64,000 nt of DNA from Mactra quadrangularis (taxonomy: Eukaryota; Mollusca; Bivalvia; Venerida; Mactridae). The notes under the pieces are model-generated. The model ran no database searches. It saw nothing but the letters and a program-made list of their open reading frames with translations, and had not been told where the DNA came from. Positions 12,801 to 24,520 of this stretch are shown here, piece after piece. The stretch's first letter is position 1. The number at the start of each line of letters is the position of its first letter. The stretch spans positions 25,795,381 through 25,859,380 of the forward strand of contig CM046304.1 in NCBI GenBank assembly GCA_025267735.1, written 5' to 3'. Made by a program: the position numbers and the translations under genes.

Positions 12801-15250
12801 TATATTTCAAAGTTTTTCTACATCTGAACCTGGTGTTGAAGCTCTAGGTTAGTTACTTTGTTACATCAATAATTGTTTATTATTCTTGTTTGGTGACCAA
12901 TACTAATTAGTCTCTTTACTATACTGCCAATGAAATGTTCTGTTCTGTATGTCAATAACCAGTGCTCACCTACCCTTCCACAAGGCTGGCAACTTCTCCT
13001 TTTCCTTAAATTTTGGAGGAAAATTGACATGATTGTCAAATTTTCATGCAATGGTAAAATCCCCTCAGGTGGGATTCGAACCTGTACTTAATCAGGAAAC
13101 CAGAATCAAAATCCCTGCATGCTACCAACTGCCCTACAGACCGGGGTCTCATGTGCTCATAGATTTCATAACTTTTTATAGGCTATCTAAGATTTTGAAA
13201 TACTGATCCTGCTTGCTATTAAAAATATGACTATATTTTTATGAATGTAATAACTGCTAATAATTTATATCTATTTTAGTTTCCCATATAGACAGACTAG
13301 AGATGAAGATATTAAAATATTTAAATATAGTATGTGAACATGAGATAGTTGGATTAGGAGGTAAAGAAGAACCACTAGCATCAGCTTTATCTGTATTACA
13401 TACATCATTAACTTCTAGATCTAATGATAAACTGGAACAACTGTTCTCAGGTGAGAGTTTATATAATATTAGTACAGTCGTTACAGGGCTTGACATTAAT
13501 TTTTGAAGTAGGTTGCCCAGTTGAAATGCCAGCTTTGCGTTTTTTACTTTCCCAAATCAAATGTTTGACTGCAGGAACTAGGTTCAGGCCCAAAACACTC
13601 TTCTAAGCAGAAGCCGAATACAGGCTGCTTCCCCAAACAAAACTGACTCTTTTTTTCCCCAGTTTGGTCCTCAAAACTCCCCAAGGAATGTTGAACCACA
13701 ATTCACATAGAAAGGGAAACTATTTGAGATACCTACCCAACACAGTCTATGTTGTTTCCTTAACCAAATGATTTAGTGGATTATTTCATTGATTTTGTAA
13801 CACTTATGATTGAATAAATATATTTCTTATACTAGCAACAAAGTAGGTCATTATCCCTGAATAAGTGAAAACCACTCCAATTTTCTCCAAGAAAAAAGCT
13901 GTGGCCCCTTCCCCAAAAATGGTGTTTTGGCCCTGAGGTTGCCTGGTTGGACTACCAGGTATGTATTTTACTTAACCAAACCAAATGTTCACTAGCAGTT
14001 ACAAGTTACCCAAACCCAAATAAGGGTAATCAGGGCAATAGGATGCTCTTGTTCTCCTTATTTCTAGTGATGGCCAGTTAAGATTTTGCTACATGTTATT
14101 ATGTTCTTAAAGATATAAATTCTTTAATGTTTTGACAATTTCACTTTCTATAATTTTTCAGATGAAAAGGTAATCAGAATACTGTTAAAAATTTTAGAAC
14201 CTTTGTACCCAATGCTCAAAAAGTACAAAGCTGCTGCAGCAGAAAGAAACTCAACTGAAGAAAAGGAGGGAAAAGATGAAAATGAGACCAAAAGTGACCA
14301 AAATGAAGGAAAAGTATCAGAAAATACAGAATCTCAGAGTGGTAATGATGAGGCTATGGAACTACGGCAACTACAAATGTTATATGATATTCTAGCTGCA
14401 TTTCTGATAGAGTATTGTACTATGGCATTTGATGTAAGTAAAAAGTATTTGATAATATCAAAAATTATATAACTTTATCTAAACTATTTGAAGAATATGA
14501 AGACCTTTTCTTGCTTGTTCTCATCCCCTCCCTCCATTTACTTAGTATTTTTAACTGAATAAAAAACTTTCAGACTAAGTTTAAAACATTGAAATAACCC
14601 TTATCAAACATACAACTGGCAGATAATTGAAACATAACTTTATAACTTATGCATATGGTGGCTGATTTATGCCATGTCGCATTGTTGTCCCGCAGGGCGC
14701 CACATAAAAACACGAAAGTACGACAAAATGTTATTTTTGTCAGATCTTTGTACTGCGGGGCACCATGCAAAAACGCAATCATACGACAATTTAATTTTCT
14801 TTGGCTTTATGGTTGTTGTGTATTTTCCAGTCATTTCAAGAAAAGACTAATGTCAAAAGCAGTACATCAGTAGAACAGACTTCAAAAACTAAAGATGAAA
14901 ATAAATGTGAGGAAAAATCAAATGACTCAGGTGATGCTACTGCAACCAATAATACAGTTGATAGTGCAGGTGATAGTACAATAAAACAAGACAATACGTC
15001 TAATAGTGAATGCAAGGACAATGTGCGTATTTTAACATATCTGGATGAAGCATGTGCCCGATGGAGAATTAATAACCTAGCTTTAGTTTTGAAAGAATCG
15101 GCTACTGGTAAAACTTTGTTAGATCAGCTGTTAACATTGTCTAAACAATTTGGTAAAGAACGTTTGTGTAGAATTCTTACTGATGTAAATTCTGGAAGGA
15201 TTGTTAATCGTGCCGAGTCTACCAGAGATCATGATGAAAATACTTCCTAG
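6688..15250 (+). CDS. SAAL1: SAAL1 (serum amyloid A-like 1) homologue, 11 coding exons, 560 aa
   Basis: The coding exons are 6688-6858, 7897-7998, 8647-8730, 9826-9905, 10556-10615, 11247-11362, 12098-12221, 12765-12847, 13280-13450, 14162-14433 and 14831-15250. All introns are GT/AG, phases agree, and the total of 1683 nt is 560 codons plus TAG. Recognition rests on family-typical blocks in the right order: DRNPSPPP and FSKHWLF near the N terminus, then ELCKLWDMSM (exon 2), VGILGNMAC (exon 4), SSATN/CDLL across exons 6-7, and EVYLHIFQ (exon 8). Human SAAL1 is about 474 aa. The extra length here is mostly two hydrophilic stretches (about residues 355-393 and 422-486) rich in E, D, K, S, T and N. 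The family has an armadillo-like helical fold and has been linked to fibroblast proliferation in mammals; its biochemical role is not settled. The start ATG lies 4 nt after a splice acceptor, so a non-coding 5' exon exists. Exon joins are inferred, not confirmed by RNA. Confidence 0.92.
7471..7605. mobile_element. Fragment of the CAGGGCTYGACATTA MITE
   Basis: GGGCTGGACATTAATTTTTA followed by GGTTGGACAACCAGCTATAT and CCCAAACC match the 13484 copy. A TTAA-type MITE end follows at 7616. Confidence 0.5.
7616..7725. mobile_element. End fragment of a TTAA-flanked MITE family
   Basis: TTAACCCTTTACTGGTTGTG then ACATGTGTGAAAAGTAGCCA match 31535 and 62840; truncated after about 110 bp. Confidence 0.6.
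7897..7998 (+). CDS. SAAL1: SAAL1 exon 2
   Basis: Acceptor TTTCAG|GAA, donor TCT|GTAAGT, 34 codons, phase 0. It encodes an acidic segment followed by the conserved ELCKLWDMSM block. Confidence 0.92.
8647..8730 (+). CDS. SAAL1: SAAL1 exon 3
   Basis: Acceptor TTTCAG, donor ATT|GTAAGT, 28 codons, phase 0. It encodes DVVKFLNEFKAIEILSGI..., which aligns with the vertebrate VALFLQEF block. Confidence 0.9.
9024..9415. mobile_element. Decayed hAT-like MITE
   Basis: The left end CAGGGCTTGAATTTAA and the right end TTAAATTCGAGACCTGG are imperfect inverted repeats. It lies in a SAAL1 intron and is non-coding. Confidence 0.5.
9826..9905 (+). CDS. SAAL1: SAAL1 exon 4
   Basis: Acceptor TTGTAG|GAG, donor TTTGT|GTAAGT. 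It contains the conserved VGILGNMAC block and leaves two bases of a split Val codon. Confidence 0.9.
10556..10615 (+). CDS. SAAL1: SAAL1 exon 5
   Basis: Acceptor TTACAG|ACA, donor ACAAG|GTAAGT, 60 nt. It encodes QLILLLMETRDVPTLVENT, matching the vertebrate PPTLLETSR region. Confidence 0.88.
11247..11362 (+). CDS. SAAL1: SAAL1 exon 6
   Basis: Acceptor TTTCAG|ATT, donor AACT|GTATGT. It encodes a DVWINAI helix and the FIFSSATN block (FIMSSSTN in vertebrates). An antisense SINE begins only about 3 nt into the following intron. Confidence 0.9.
11366..11663 (-). mobile_element. tRNA-derived SINE (family A), antisense in SAAL1 intron 6
   Basis: It is the reverse complement of the unit at 28581 and 52371: a CAACAAA-like tail at 11366, the GTCATATAACGGC-like region, and a tRNA-like head ending GCTACCAACTGAGCT at 11660. 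The tail starts about 3 nt after the exon 6 donor. Confidence 0.7.
11795..11945 (-). mobile_element. Family B SINE fragment
   Basis: AGCTCACCTAACCCAGCTTT, CATAACCAGTACTCACTGAC and TATCAAATTTTCATG match the family B body at 55315. Confidence 0.55.
12098..12221 (+). CDS. SAAL1: SAAL1 exon 7
   Basis: Acceptor TTATAG|GTG, donor GG|GTAAAG. It encodes DLLKNSAELVNNLLDHE and a helical segment. Phase runs from 1 to 2. Confidence 0.88.
12765..12847 (+). CDS. SAAL1: SAAL1 exon 8
   Basis: Acceptor TTACAG|AAG, donor CTAG|GTTAGT. It encodes EALEVYLHIFQSFST, matching vertebrate LDVYMHILQLLTT. Confidence 0.88.
12945..13145 (-). mobile_element. Family B tRNA-derived SINE, partial, in SAAL1 intron 8
   Basis: CCAGTGCTCACCTACCCTTC, GGAGGAAAATTGACATG, box B complement GTGGGATTCGAACC and GCATGCTACCAACTGCCC. 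Confidence 0.7.
13280..13450 (+). CDS. SAAL1: SAAL1 exon 9
   Basis: Acceptor TTTTAG|TTT, donor TCAG|GTGAGA, 171 nt. It encodes a helical region with little charge clustering, phase 1 at both ends. Confidence 0.87.
13484..14050. mobile_element. hAT-like MITE, left end CAGGGCTTGACATTA
   Basis: It shares its left end and the internal GGTTGCCYGGTTGGACTACC box with 7471-7605 and 15698-15861. The right end is unclear, and a second sequence appears to be inserted. It lies in SAAL1 intron 9. Confidence 0.5.
14162..14433 (+). CDS. SAAL1: SAAL1 exon 10
   Basis: Acceptor TTTCAG|ATG, donor GAT|GTAAGT. It starts with a conserved helix (VIRILLKILEPLYPML), runs through about 40 hydrophilic, probably disordered residues, and ends with a helix. 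Confidence 0.88.
14831..15250 (+). CDS. SAAL1: SAAL1 exon 11 (terminal)
   Basis: Acceptor TTCCAG|TCA, 139 codons plus TAG. The first 64 residues are a low-complexity S/T/D/N/K stretch, followed by a folded-looking segment from VRILTYLDEACARWRI to the polar C terminus. Confidence 0.88.
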   Translation, partial: SFQEKTNVKSSTSVEQTSKTKDENKCEEKSNDSGDATATNNTVDSAGDSTIKQDNTSNSECKDNVRILTYLDEACARWRINNLALVLKESATGKTLLDQLLTLSKQFGKERLCRILTDVNSGRIVNRAESTRDHDENTS

Positions 15251-16780
15251 CTATCACAGAAAAATGGTCAAATGGATTTGAAGCTCATGTGTTCATGTTT
15301 GTGACATTTCTTAGAGATGACATGCTGTTTTTAGCTTGGTTTTGACTTTAGTTCAACTAATCTGACTTAATATTCTACCTTTTACTGATAACAAAATTGT
15401 CTGGTTGAAACAAGCTTTAATTTCATTGCAAGACATTTGGCTTTTCTATTGACTACACAAAATCCTGTATCACTTTCTTCAATTATAGAATTAATTTCCT
15501 TTTGTGAAAATTTTGGAAGTGGTAATATTGAAATGTGTGTGCATCTATTTTAGTCAAAATCGGTAATTGTCTAGTAACATTGTTAAGCTGACACAGTTGA
15601 AACAGGCTTTTCTTACATGATTAAAAGTAACAAATCTGCATGTGGATGCAGTAAATGGTTGACTAGAAGGTTTTAATACAATTCTATAAAACATGACCAG
15701 GGCTTAACATTACTGGTGGTCCAATTGCCCATGACAACCTTTATTTGGGTTCAGGCAACTGATTTACTGCTGGTAAATATTTGATGAGCGTTTGGGCAAG
15801 TGTTATATATAGCTGGTTGGATAACTGGGCTACCTACTTTAAAAATTAATGTTGAGCCCTGCATGACCATCTTACCTTGAAAGTTTGATTTAGAAGCCTT
15901 TTGGCCATCAATAACATTATTATTAATAAAGGTAGACTAAGTATAAGGTTCATATTGTCAGGCTATAAATAAACATCAGGGAGGATTTATGTTTGATACC
16001 ATGAAGTATTTGAAAGAAATGTTTTATTCTTTAATATTTCTCTATACTAGTGATTATTGTAGAACTGAGAAAATGCCAGGGAGGGAGCAAAAAGGGCAGA
16101 GCATTAGAGAGTTCATGCTGCATAGTAACTATTTCTGTATAGGGATGGTCAAAAATGACAGGAGTGAAAGAAAAAGGGGCAGGGTGAAGTGTCCTGCTGT
16201 TCGTCTTTAGAATAAACACTACTATACACTATTGTTATCATTGGTTTTGTTAGTGATGTACAATTTATTTAAATTCTGGTTTTACAAAAGTTGTTGATGT
16301 TGAAGATTATTTCATTAAAGCTCTAGATCACGATATTAAGCTTAATGCTGATGTTGAAGGGATATGATCATATGTTTGTATAGTGCTTTCTATTAATCCC
16401 AGTACAACTTACTTAGGCACAGCAGCTTCCTCTACCATCCTCAAAGGGGAGTTTCAAATTGACTATCGAGCACTCTTGGGCGTGCAAGAATGATAGGTTG
16501 CTCTAGTACTTAATTTTAAGTCCTTGTTTGAAGCAAACCATTGCATATCAGTTTGCTATATAGCACTTAGCTTAGGTAACAGTCTACTGTGTTAAACGTA
16601 AAATGTCACTGGGTTGCACTACAAGATTTGTGTAGATCAAGGAAATTCTACTTATCATCTTCCAAGTATTGACTCATATCTAGAGATAATTGTTATTCAT
16701 TACATTTTAAAATCATATTTTCATGTCGATATTTATGCTGAAAGAAATAAAATTATCTTTGTAATATAAGCTGTTGTTTT
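15251..16780 (+). other. SAAL1 3' UTR and possible polyadenylation signals
   Basis: No ORF of interest. AATAAA occurs at 15925-15930, 15968-15973, 16211-16216 and 16746-16751; which one is used cannot be told from sequence. A 164-bp MITE sits at 15698-15861, so it would be transcribed if any of these signals is used. Confidence 0.45.
15698..15861. mobile_element. hAT-like MITE (164 bp) in SAAL1 3' region
   Basis: The ends CAGGGCTTAACATTA and TAATGTTGAGCCCTG are inverted copies. The flanks share CATGAC (15692-15697 and 15862-15867). CAGGG ends are typical of hAT elements, although the duplication is shorter than their usual 8 bp. Confidence 0.7.
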
Positions 16781-17960
16781 CCAATGGTCCAATCTAATCA
16801 GGTTTGTCACTCTGTTTTTATCAGGACTGGGGAGCAAACTCGAGTAAGTTTTTCAGAGATTTCTCCTTGGTGTTGGGGATTTCTTCAATAATAGACAAAA
16901 AATTTTGATACAGATTTTGCACAAATTTTGATTGACAAATCATTGGAACTCAAATTCATGAAAGAACAGAATAATTTAAAAGGATCCTGACAGTCTTCCT
17001 AGCAAAGCTTCACAGGGATTCCTCCCAAGTTTTTGGGATACGTAGAATCCTGGGAAACTGTTGGTGCCAAACCCTGCTCTTGTGAGCCCAATGTTATTTT
17101 TCCAGAAAATAAGTCATGTGTCAGTGATTGTTGACTTTGTGTTTACTATAATCTGAAGTCTTGAAATCAAGCATTACATTTGCTTATGTGACAGGGCAAG
17201 AAACTTATCTTGCTTGCTTAAAATTCTGTAGAGATGTGGTCAACTCCAAGTGAAAATGAAAGGAGAAAGTGTTTAGGTAAGTAGGTCAAGTGAGTTTACC
17301 TTCCTATAAATTTAAAAAGTTGATCAATATAAACAACAAGTCATTAAAACTTAGTGTTACAGTTTCAAATTGGTAAACAAAGCATAATTATTTTATTTTA
17401 TTTTGTGAAAAAACATGGTTCTACTTATATGTGCCCAGTACAAAGATTTTGGCAGGGAATAATTTTCAGTTAAGTACCGAGTCAAATCCATTGACCTGCT
17501 TTCACCAGCAGTGTTTTTGAAGCCCAAAACATTTTAGGAGAAGGATTAGGCCACAAGTTGATGTGTTCTAGATTTTTCTGGGATAAAATGAGGCAAGAAA
17601 ATGAAGAAAAAAAATTTAAATCTTAAATCAGTTGCTTTATAAAGCGATTTGATCAAATTTTTATGAGTGAGGAATTTTTGGGCAGATATTCAGCCTCATT
17701 CTACTCCTAAAATTATATACACACTGTTTATCGTTCCTTTTGCTGCTAATAATTCCTCTGTATTCTAATTTTGTACTGTGGAATGCATTTTGGCATTTCT
17801 ATAACATCATAAAGATTTCTCAAATGTAGATATATTGCTTCAATACTTGATTTTTTTAAACAAGGTAAGTTTTTCCCTAAATAAGTTTGGTATTCCTCCC
17901 TAAAAATGACCGGTCCCCTTTTCCTGAATGTGAAAATAATCACTGACCAATAAGAAATAA
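16780..17960. other. Convergent spacer between SAAL1 and SKP1
   Basis: No gene seen. 16801-17060 holds a repeat related, in opposite orientation, to 8755-8960 (both share the AACTTGGGAGGAATC box). 17547-17690 is a decayed half-copy of the element seen intact at 378-604. Confidence 0.5.
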
Positions 17961-18959
17961 GAAAATCACTCGGTATAAATATTTATTGTAAAACTGTTGG
18001 ACATAAATGATAAAAACATGTTGAGACATGAATTAATATGTTGGATTGGATCAAATCATTATCAGCTTTAGTAATATTGATTGTTCTTTATTTTTGTTCA
18101 AGTTTTTTTACCAATGTACACACTAGAATTACTTTAAGTGTACTGAGGATTTTAACCGAGTCCAAAATTTATCTGTTAATTCCAAGAGTGAGATTAATTT
18201 CAACAATATAAAAATAAATAGGAAATTCTACTTTATGTTATATATTTCAGCACATTTTCAACTTCTAATTAGAGTTAGTTAGTCAAATGTTACACAGCTT
18301 TTATTCCTTTGATATGTTTAGAAAAAAATGAATAAATCACCATAATGATTGTTTAGCCAACATTTTCTCACAATGGACCTTTCCACGACCTTACTTATTA
18401 GCATATCTAACAAAGGTTTACAGTTACTTTTTGTCCCCCAAACAAGGTGTTAACAAAGGAGCTCATGCTTATATTTGTGGGTAAATGTATTGTTATTCAA
18501 ATAAAAAGGTCGCACTCGGAAAGGTCCATTTTCAACATGACCAAGATATTATTTTTTCAAGAAATTCATCAAACTAAACAAGCAGTCATGGTCAGGGTAA
18601 ATCAAAGGATTATTTAAAAAGTAATACAGCTGGAAGCATTTTCAAATTTAACATTTTCAAGTATTATTTCACCATAGATCCACAACACTTCTTCAAACAT
18701 AAATAAACACTGAGTCTCAAACAATAAACACAAATACGGAATTCAAACAAACATCTTACAGTGAGCACACATAATATAAACTGGTCAATCAAGGAAAACC
18801 TTTATTCATCACAAATGACTGATGCAGGATTCAAACACATAGTTTATAAATCAAATGAGGATGTTTTCAGTTCAGATTATCACTATATATATTCAATATA
18901 TTCTACTAACTAGAACCAAGTTGTTAAATAATGTTTTTATAAGATCACAGACAGGGCTC
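17960..18959 (-). other. SKP1 3' UTR
   Basis: AT-rich, no gene on either strand. A minus-strand AATAAA (TTTATT at 17982-17987) would give a 3' UTR of about 980 nt. A signal closer to the stop cannot be excluded. Confidence 0.4.
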
Positions 18960-21309
<2,350 letters not shown>

Positions 21310-21685
21310 TTATCAATCATCAATGAGCGAAAATGTCCAAGTAAGAAACAATTGCAAATTATATTATTATCAGCATTGCCTTTAATGGTAATACCAACTT
21401 TGTTCGTGGCTACAATTATTCGTCATCATTTCAGACCAGACGACATATACACGACGGCATGATTCATTGAGCATTATAAATAAATATGACTGTAAAATGA
21501 CTTTGTTTTGATATCCGCCATTTTGTTGGCAAGTAAGCACAAGTTCGATCACGGCGTTCCAGACGATTTCAATCAACAGCGATGTTTCCTTGCCAAATTT
21601 GGTTGAAATTCATTGAACAGTATTAAATCGATCGATTTCAACTAAATTGTATCTTCAAACGAACCAGAATAATAATAATTCTTAC

Positions 21686-21866
21686 CTTCACTGTTCCACT
21701 TTTGTACCAAAGCGCAACCTATGTAAGAACGATAACCAATGTCAAACCGAATTTTAATGAACCCAAAGATCATGAAAGCGCTCACTTGTAAATACAATGT
21801 AGTATTTATACTCATAATTCTAACAGCTTCACGTGTGTTTTCGGCCAAGGACCCCTTTATAAATAG
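21686..21866 (-). promoter_or_regulatory. SKP1: Probable SKP1 promoter and 5' UTR exon
   Basis: On the minus strand a TATA-like box (TATTTATAAAGG) lies at about 21856-21867, followed about 145-150 nt downstream by the donor GTGAAG|GTAAGA at 21685. A transcript starting near 21830 would supply the non-coding exon needed by the acceptor at 21193. A second candidate is AAAATGGCGG (minus strand, 21515-21524), a YY1-like start motif without an obvious nearby donor. Confidence 0.4.
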
Positions 21867-22115
21867 AGTTCTTGACCAAGCTGAAAGTAGTCCCTATAGT
21901 TTATGAATGAATGAGCTATATCACTCGTGCTAATGCACTCGTGAGTTAATTCATACGCGCATCAAATCTCGTGCCTATATTTTGTTATACGATAACCATA
22001 GAAAACTGTAAAGTATATTTTAATCAAACTTCTTTTCTACATTTATAAATGTTTGACAGGAGATGCATGTAGCATATTTTAAAACTTACATGTAAACTTC
22101 CTAATTGATAATCCC

Positions 22116-22184
22116 CCATTCGCGAACCAAGAGGCTATCAAGATTCTTGATAGAGTTTTTTGATAACCTCTTGGTACGAGAATG
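22116..22184. mobile_element. Small palindromic element (family I), copy 1
   Basis: CATTCGCGAACCAAGAGG and, inverted, CATTCTCGTACCAAGAGG bracket a TATCAAGATTCTTGATA core. The flanks GATAATCCC and GATAATTCC suggest a 9-bp duplication with one change, offset by one base. Confidence 0.7.
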
Positions 22185-23805
22185 ATAATTCCTCTAACGA
22201 CCCTTTTTTATCACGAAGATAATGTTGAATTTTAAAGCACTATCATTCTATACAAGTCCGTGCAAAAATATGTATAAAATGTTGATAGTTTAATGCTTGA
22301 TCACTGCACAAAATGCCACGTGTAAGTGCTAAGTTTAGGGATTAAAGTGATGAAAAAGATATTGTTGATTTTTTTTTCTTCATATGTACATGTATTAAAC
22401 CTTCCTTAATAAATGCCCTGAAATGAGACGATCTTATCAAAGTCATAGATAACATACAATTAATGTATCTATGTATGTCACTGACTCTATATATTAATCG
22501 TTTTATGTATTACTGTTATTTCTTAATAGGCACACTCTTCGTGGTTTATTTTGTAGAAACCATAAGATGTCTGTCACCTATACAATAAATTGTGGCGAAT
22601 GAATGTACACATTCACCTATCAGATTCATGTGATGACAACTGGACCATATCCAGGTACGTGTCATATTTTAATCAACTCTGTTAATTGCGTCCCTTAAGT
22701 TAAATTCATAAATTCTGGCATAAGGTCAAAATATACTTAATTGTTGAAATTAAGTATATATTGGTTTCATGCAAGGATTATCACTGTTTTGAGATTCGAT
22801 AAAAACGATTGTGGAATGCGCGCCTTAAAGATAGTCGTCTCTGTTTTCAGTACTGCGCCAATATAAAATTGTTTATCAGTACCTGTAACATGTGCACATA
22901 ATGCATGTTTATACAGCGGACGGACCCTTACAAAAACCTAAATCAGTCAGTGTAACATGTGCATTGATTAGCAACCCAGTATCAATTAAGGTGATTTTTG
23001 TAATGTACAACACATGCACAATTTTTCAAGCACTTCAAATCACGAGGTTGCACAATCGCATGGTAACGTACGTACGTGTAGCACAATGACTGGCTATTTG
23101 TCAGAGTAATTAATCTAAGTTACATTTCAAACTTATAATCCCTGATTTTTTTGTGTTGCAAATTAAGCAAAATATTAGCAATAAAATGATTAGTTTATTT
23201 GCAGATAGATCTACAATATGCATTATATGAGTTGACTTTATATTGCATTGTCAATTGCTTTCTGAAGAATTTTGTTGTAGCATCACAAGATAATTTTTTC
23301 TATTTTAATATCATTTCTATCATAATTTTTTATTATGTATTTTATCAGAACTGAGTTGTCTCTGTCAACTTCTTTTACAATTATGGCAAATATTGATCAC
23401 TAAGTGTAATGATTGCACATGAGAATTAAAAGAAAATGTGATAGAGAATTAGTCCTTCTAAACTACACAATTCACTAAATTGTTCCAGCGCTGTGATAAA
23501 ATGCACTTGACCTAAGGTAATTTTAAAGAAATACAACCTGCAAAAAAGTGTAGATAGCTGGTTTGAAAACCAAGTCTAAAGCACAGTAATCTTGCAATTA
23601 GATAACGTTTTATATGAATTATACTTTCTTTTAAATTATATCTCATTTTAAACCAAAAAATAACAAATAAAAGGAAAAATGGAGACAATGAACAATCCAG
23701 CTAGTGACTGCTCATATCCGTAAGGAGCGGACTCAATAAAAATATTTTCCCTACTAGTTAGATCAATTAAGATCATGGACCTAGTCAGAACCTCATTCTA
23801 TATAT

Positions 23806-23850
23806 CATTCTCGTTATCAAGTTTCTTGATAACCTCTGGGCACGAGAATG
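23806..23850. mobile_element. Small palindromic element (family I), copy 2
   Basis: CATTCTCG...CACGAGAATG around TTATCAAGTTTCTTGATAA, 45 bp. The flanks TCTATATAT (23797-23805) and TCTGTATAT (23851-23859) are 8 of 9 identical. Confidence 0.7.
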
Positions 23851-24389
23851 TCTGTATATAGACTGTGACGATATCAGTAAGACCGTTCGTATACAAAACG
23901 GTCAGAACCTACGATAAACTTAGGATATCGCCGTAAAATACGTGTACTATGAAGACAATTGCCATGGCCAGTTTTCTATCGCTTTCTCTCCTGGTATCCT
24001 CCTTAATTAAACGGACAGGAATAACTTATTATTTTATACCTGTAAAGCATTTGATATCAAATAGAGGGAAATCGGGAGCTATAAGCGCTAAAGCTAATGA
24101 TATACATGTACATGTACTTTTAAACTGACCAAAGCCCTTTCCCGACTCTTTCAGTGATTCTTTTCGTTACAATCAGATTCGGTCGTTCAAGTTTTGTGCG
24201 TTTCGCGTTAACCAGTCCATTTAATTTCACGCACATAATGTAAACTTCCGGTTTCATTTAGGTTCATTCATTTACATAAACACATGCATTATTTTCAAAT
24301 TGACCAATGCATTACTTATTGCTATATTTTCCTTTTTTAGAAAGTCACCAATAATTCACAATGATTTTTTATTGAGATAAAAATTTGGC

Positions 24390-24520
24390 TCATGGGGCGT
24401 GCAATCGTAATTTACAAAGCCGTTTCTATGTAACGGTTTCGTGCCGAGTGCATCAGCTGGATTTGATGGTTTCGCGTGCATAAGGATTATCGAAGAAGGT
24501 CGAATAAGTAACGGACGAAG
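24390..24520 (+). promoter_or_regulatory. SLC30A1: Probable SLC30A1 promoter with clustered metal-response elements and first exon donor
   Basis: Three matches to the MRE core TGCRCNC lie on the minus strand at 24397-24403, 24446-24452 and 24474-24480. The middle one extends to TGCACTCGGCAC, 11 of 12 against the TGCRCNCGGCCC consensus. MTF-1 binds such sites, and SLC30A1 is a classic zinc-induced MTF-1 target in mammals. A donor, GACGAAG|GTAAAT, at 24521 would end a non-coding exon and splice to 35880. The assignment to SLC30A1 is inference from position and motif. Confidence 0.5.

Larger units (their letters stand above)
21870..24390. other. Divergent intergenic spacer between SKP1 and SLC30A1
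   Basis: No coding exon recognised. It holds two small palindromic elements (22117-22184, 23806-23850), isolated metal-response cores at 21934-21940 (TGCACTC) and 22817-22823 (TGCGCGC), and a short hairpin around GACCGTTCGTATACAAAACG at 23882. Confidence 0.5.

Noticed and set aside
14203..14472. 89-aa open frame taken as a separate small gene
   Set aside because: Its first part is SAAL1 exon 10; the tail after 14433 is intron read-through.
21642..21848. 68-aa minus-strand frame upstream of SKP1
   Set aside because: It overlaps the probable 5' UTR exon and runs into the donor at 21685; no homology. It could at most be an upstream ORF.
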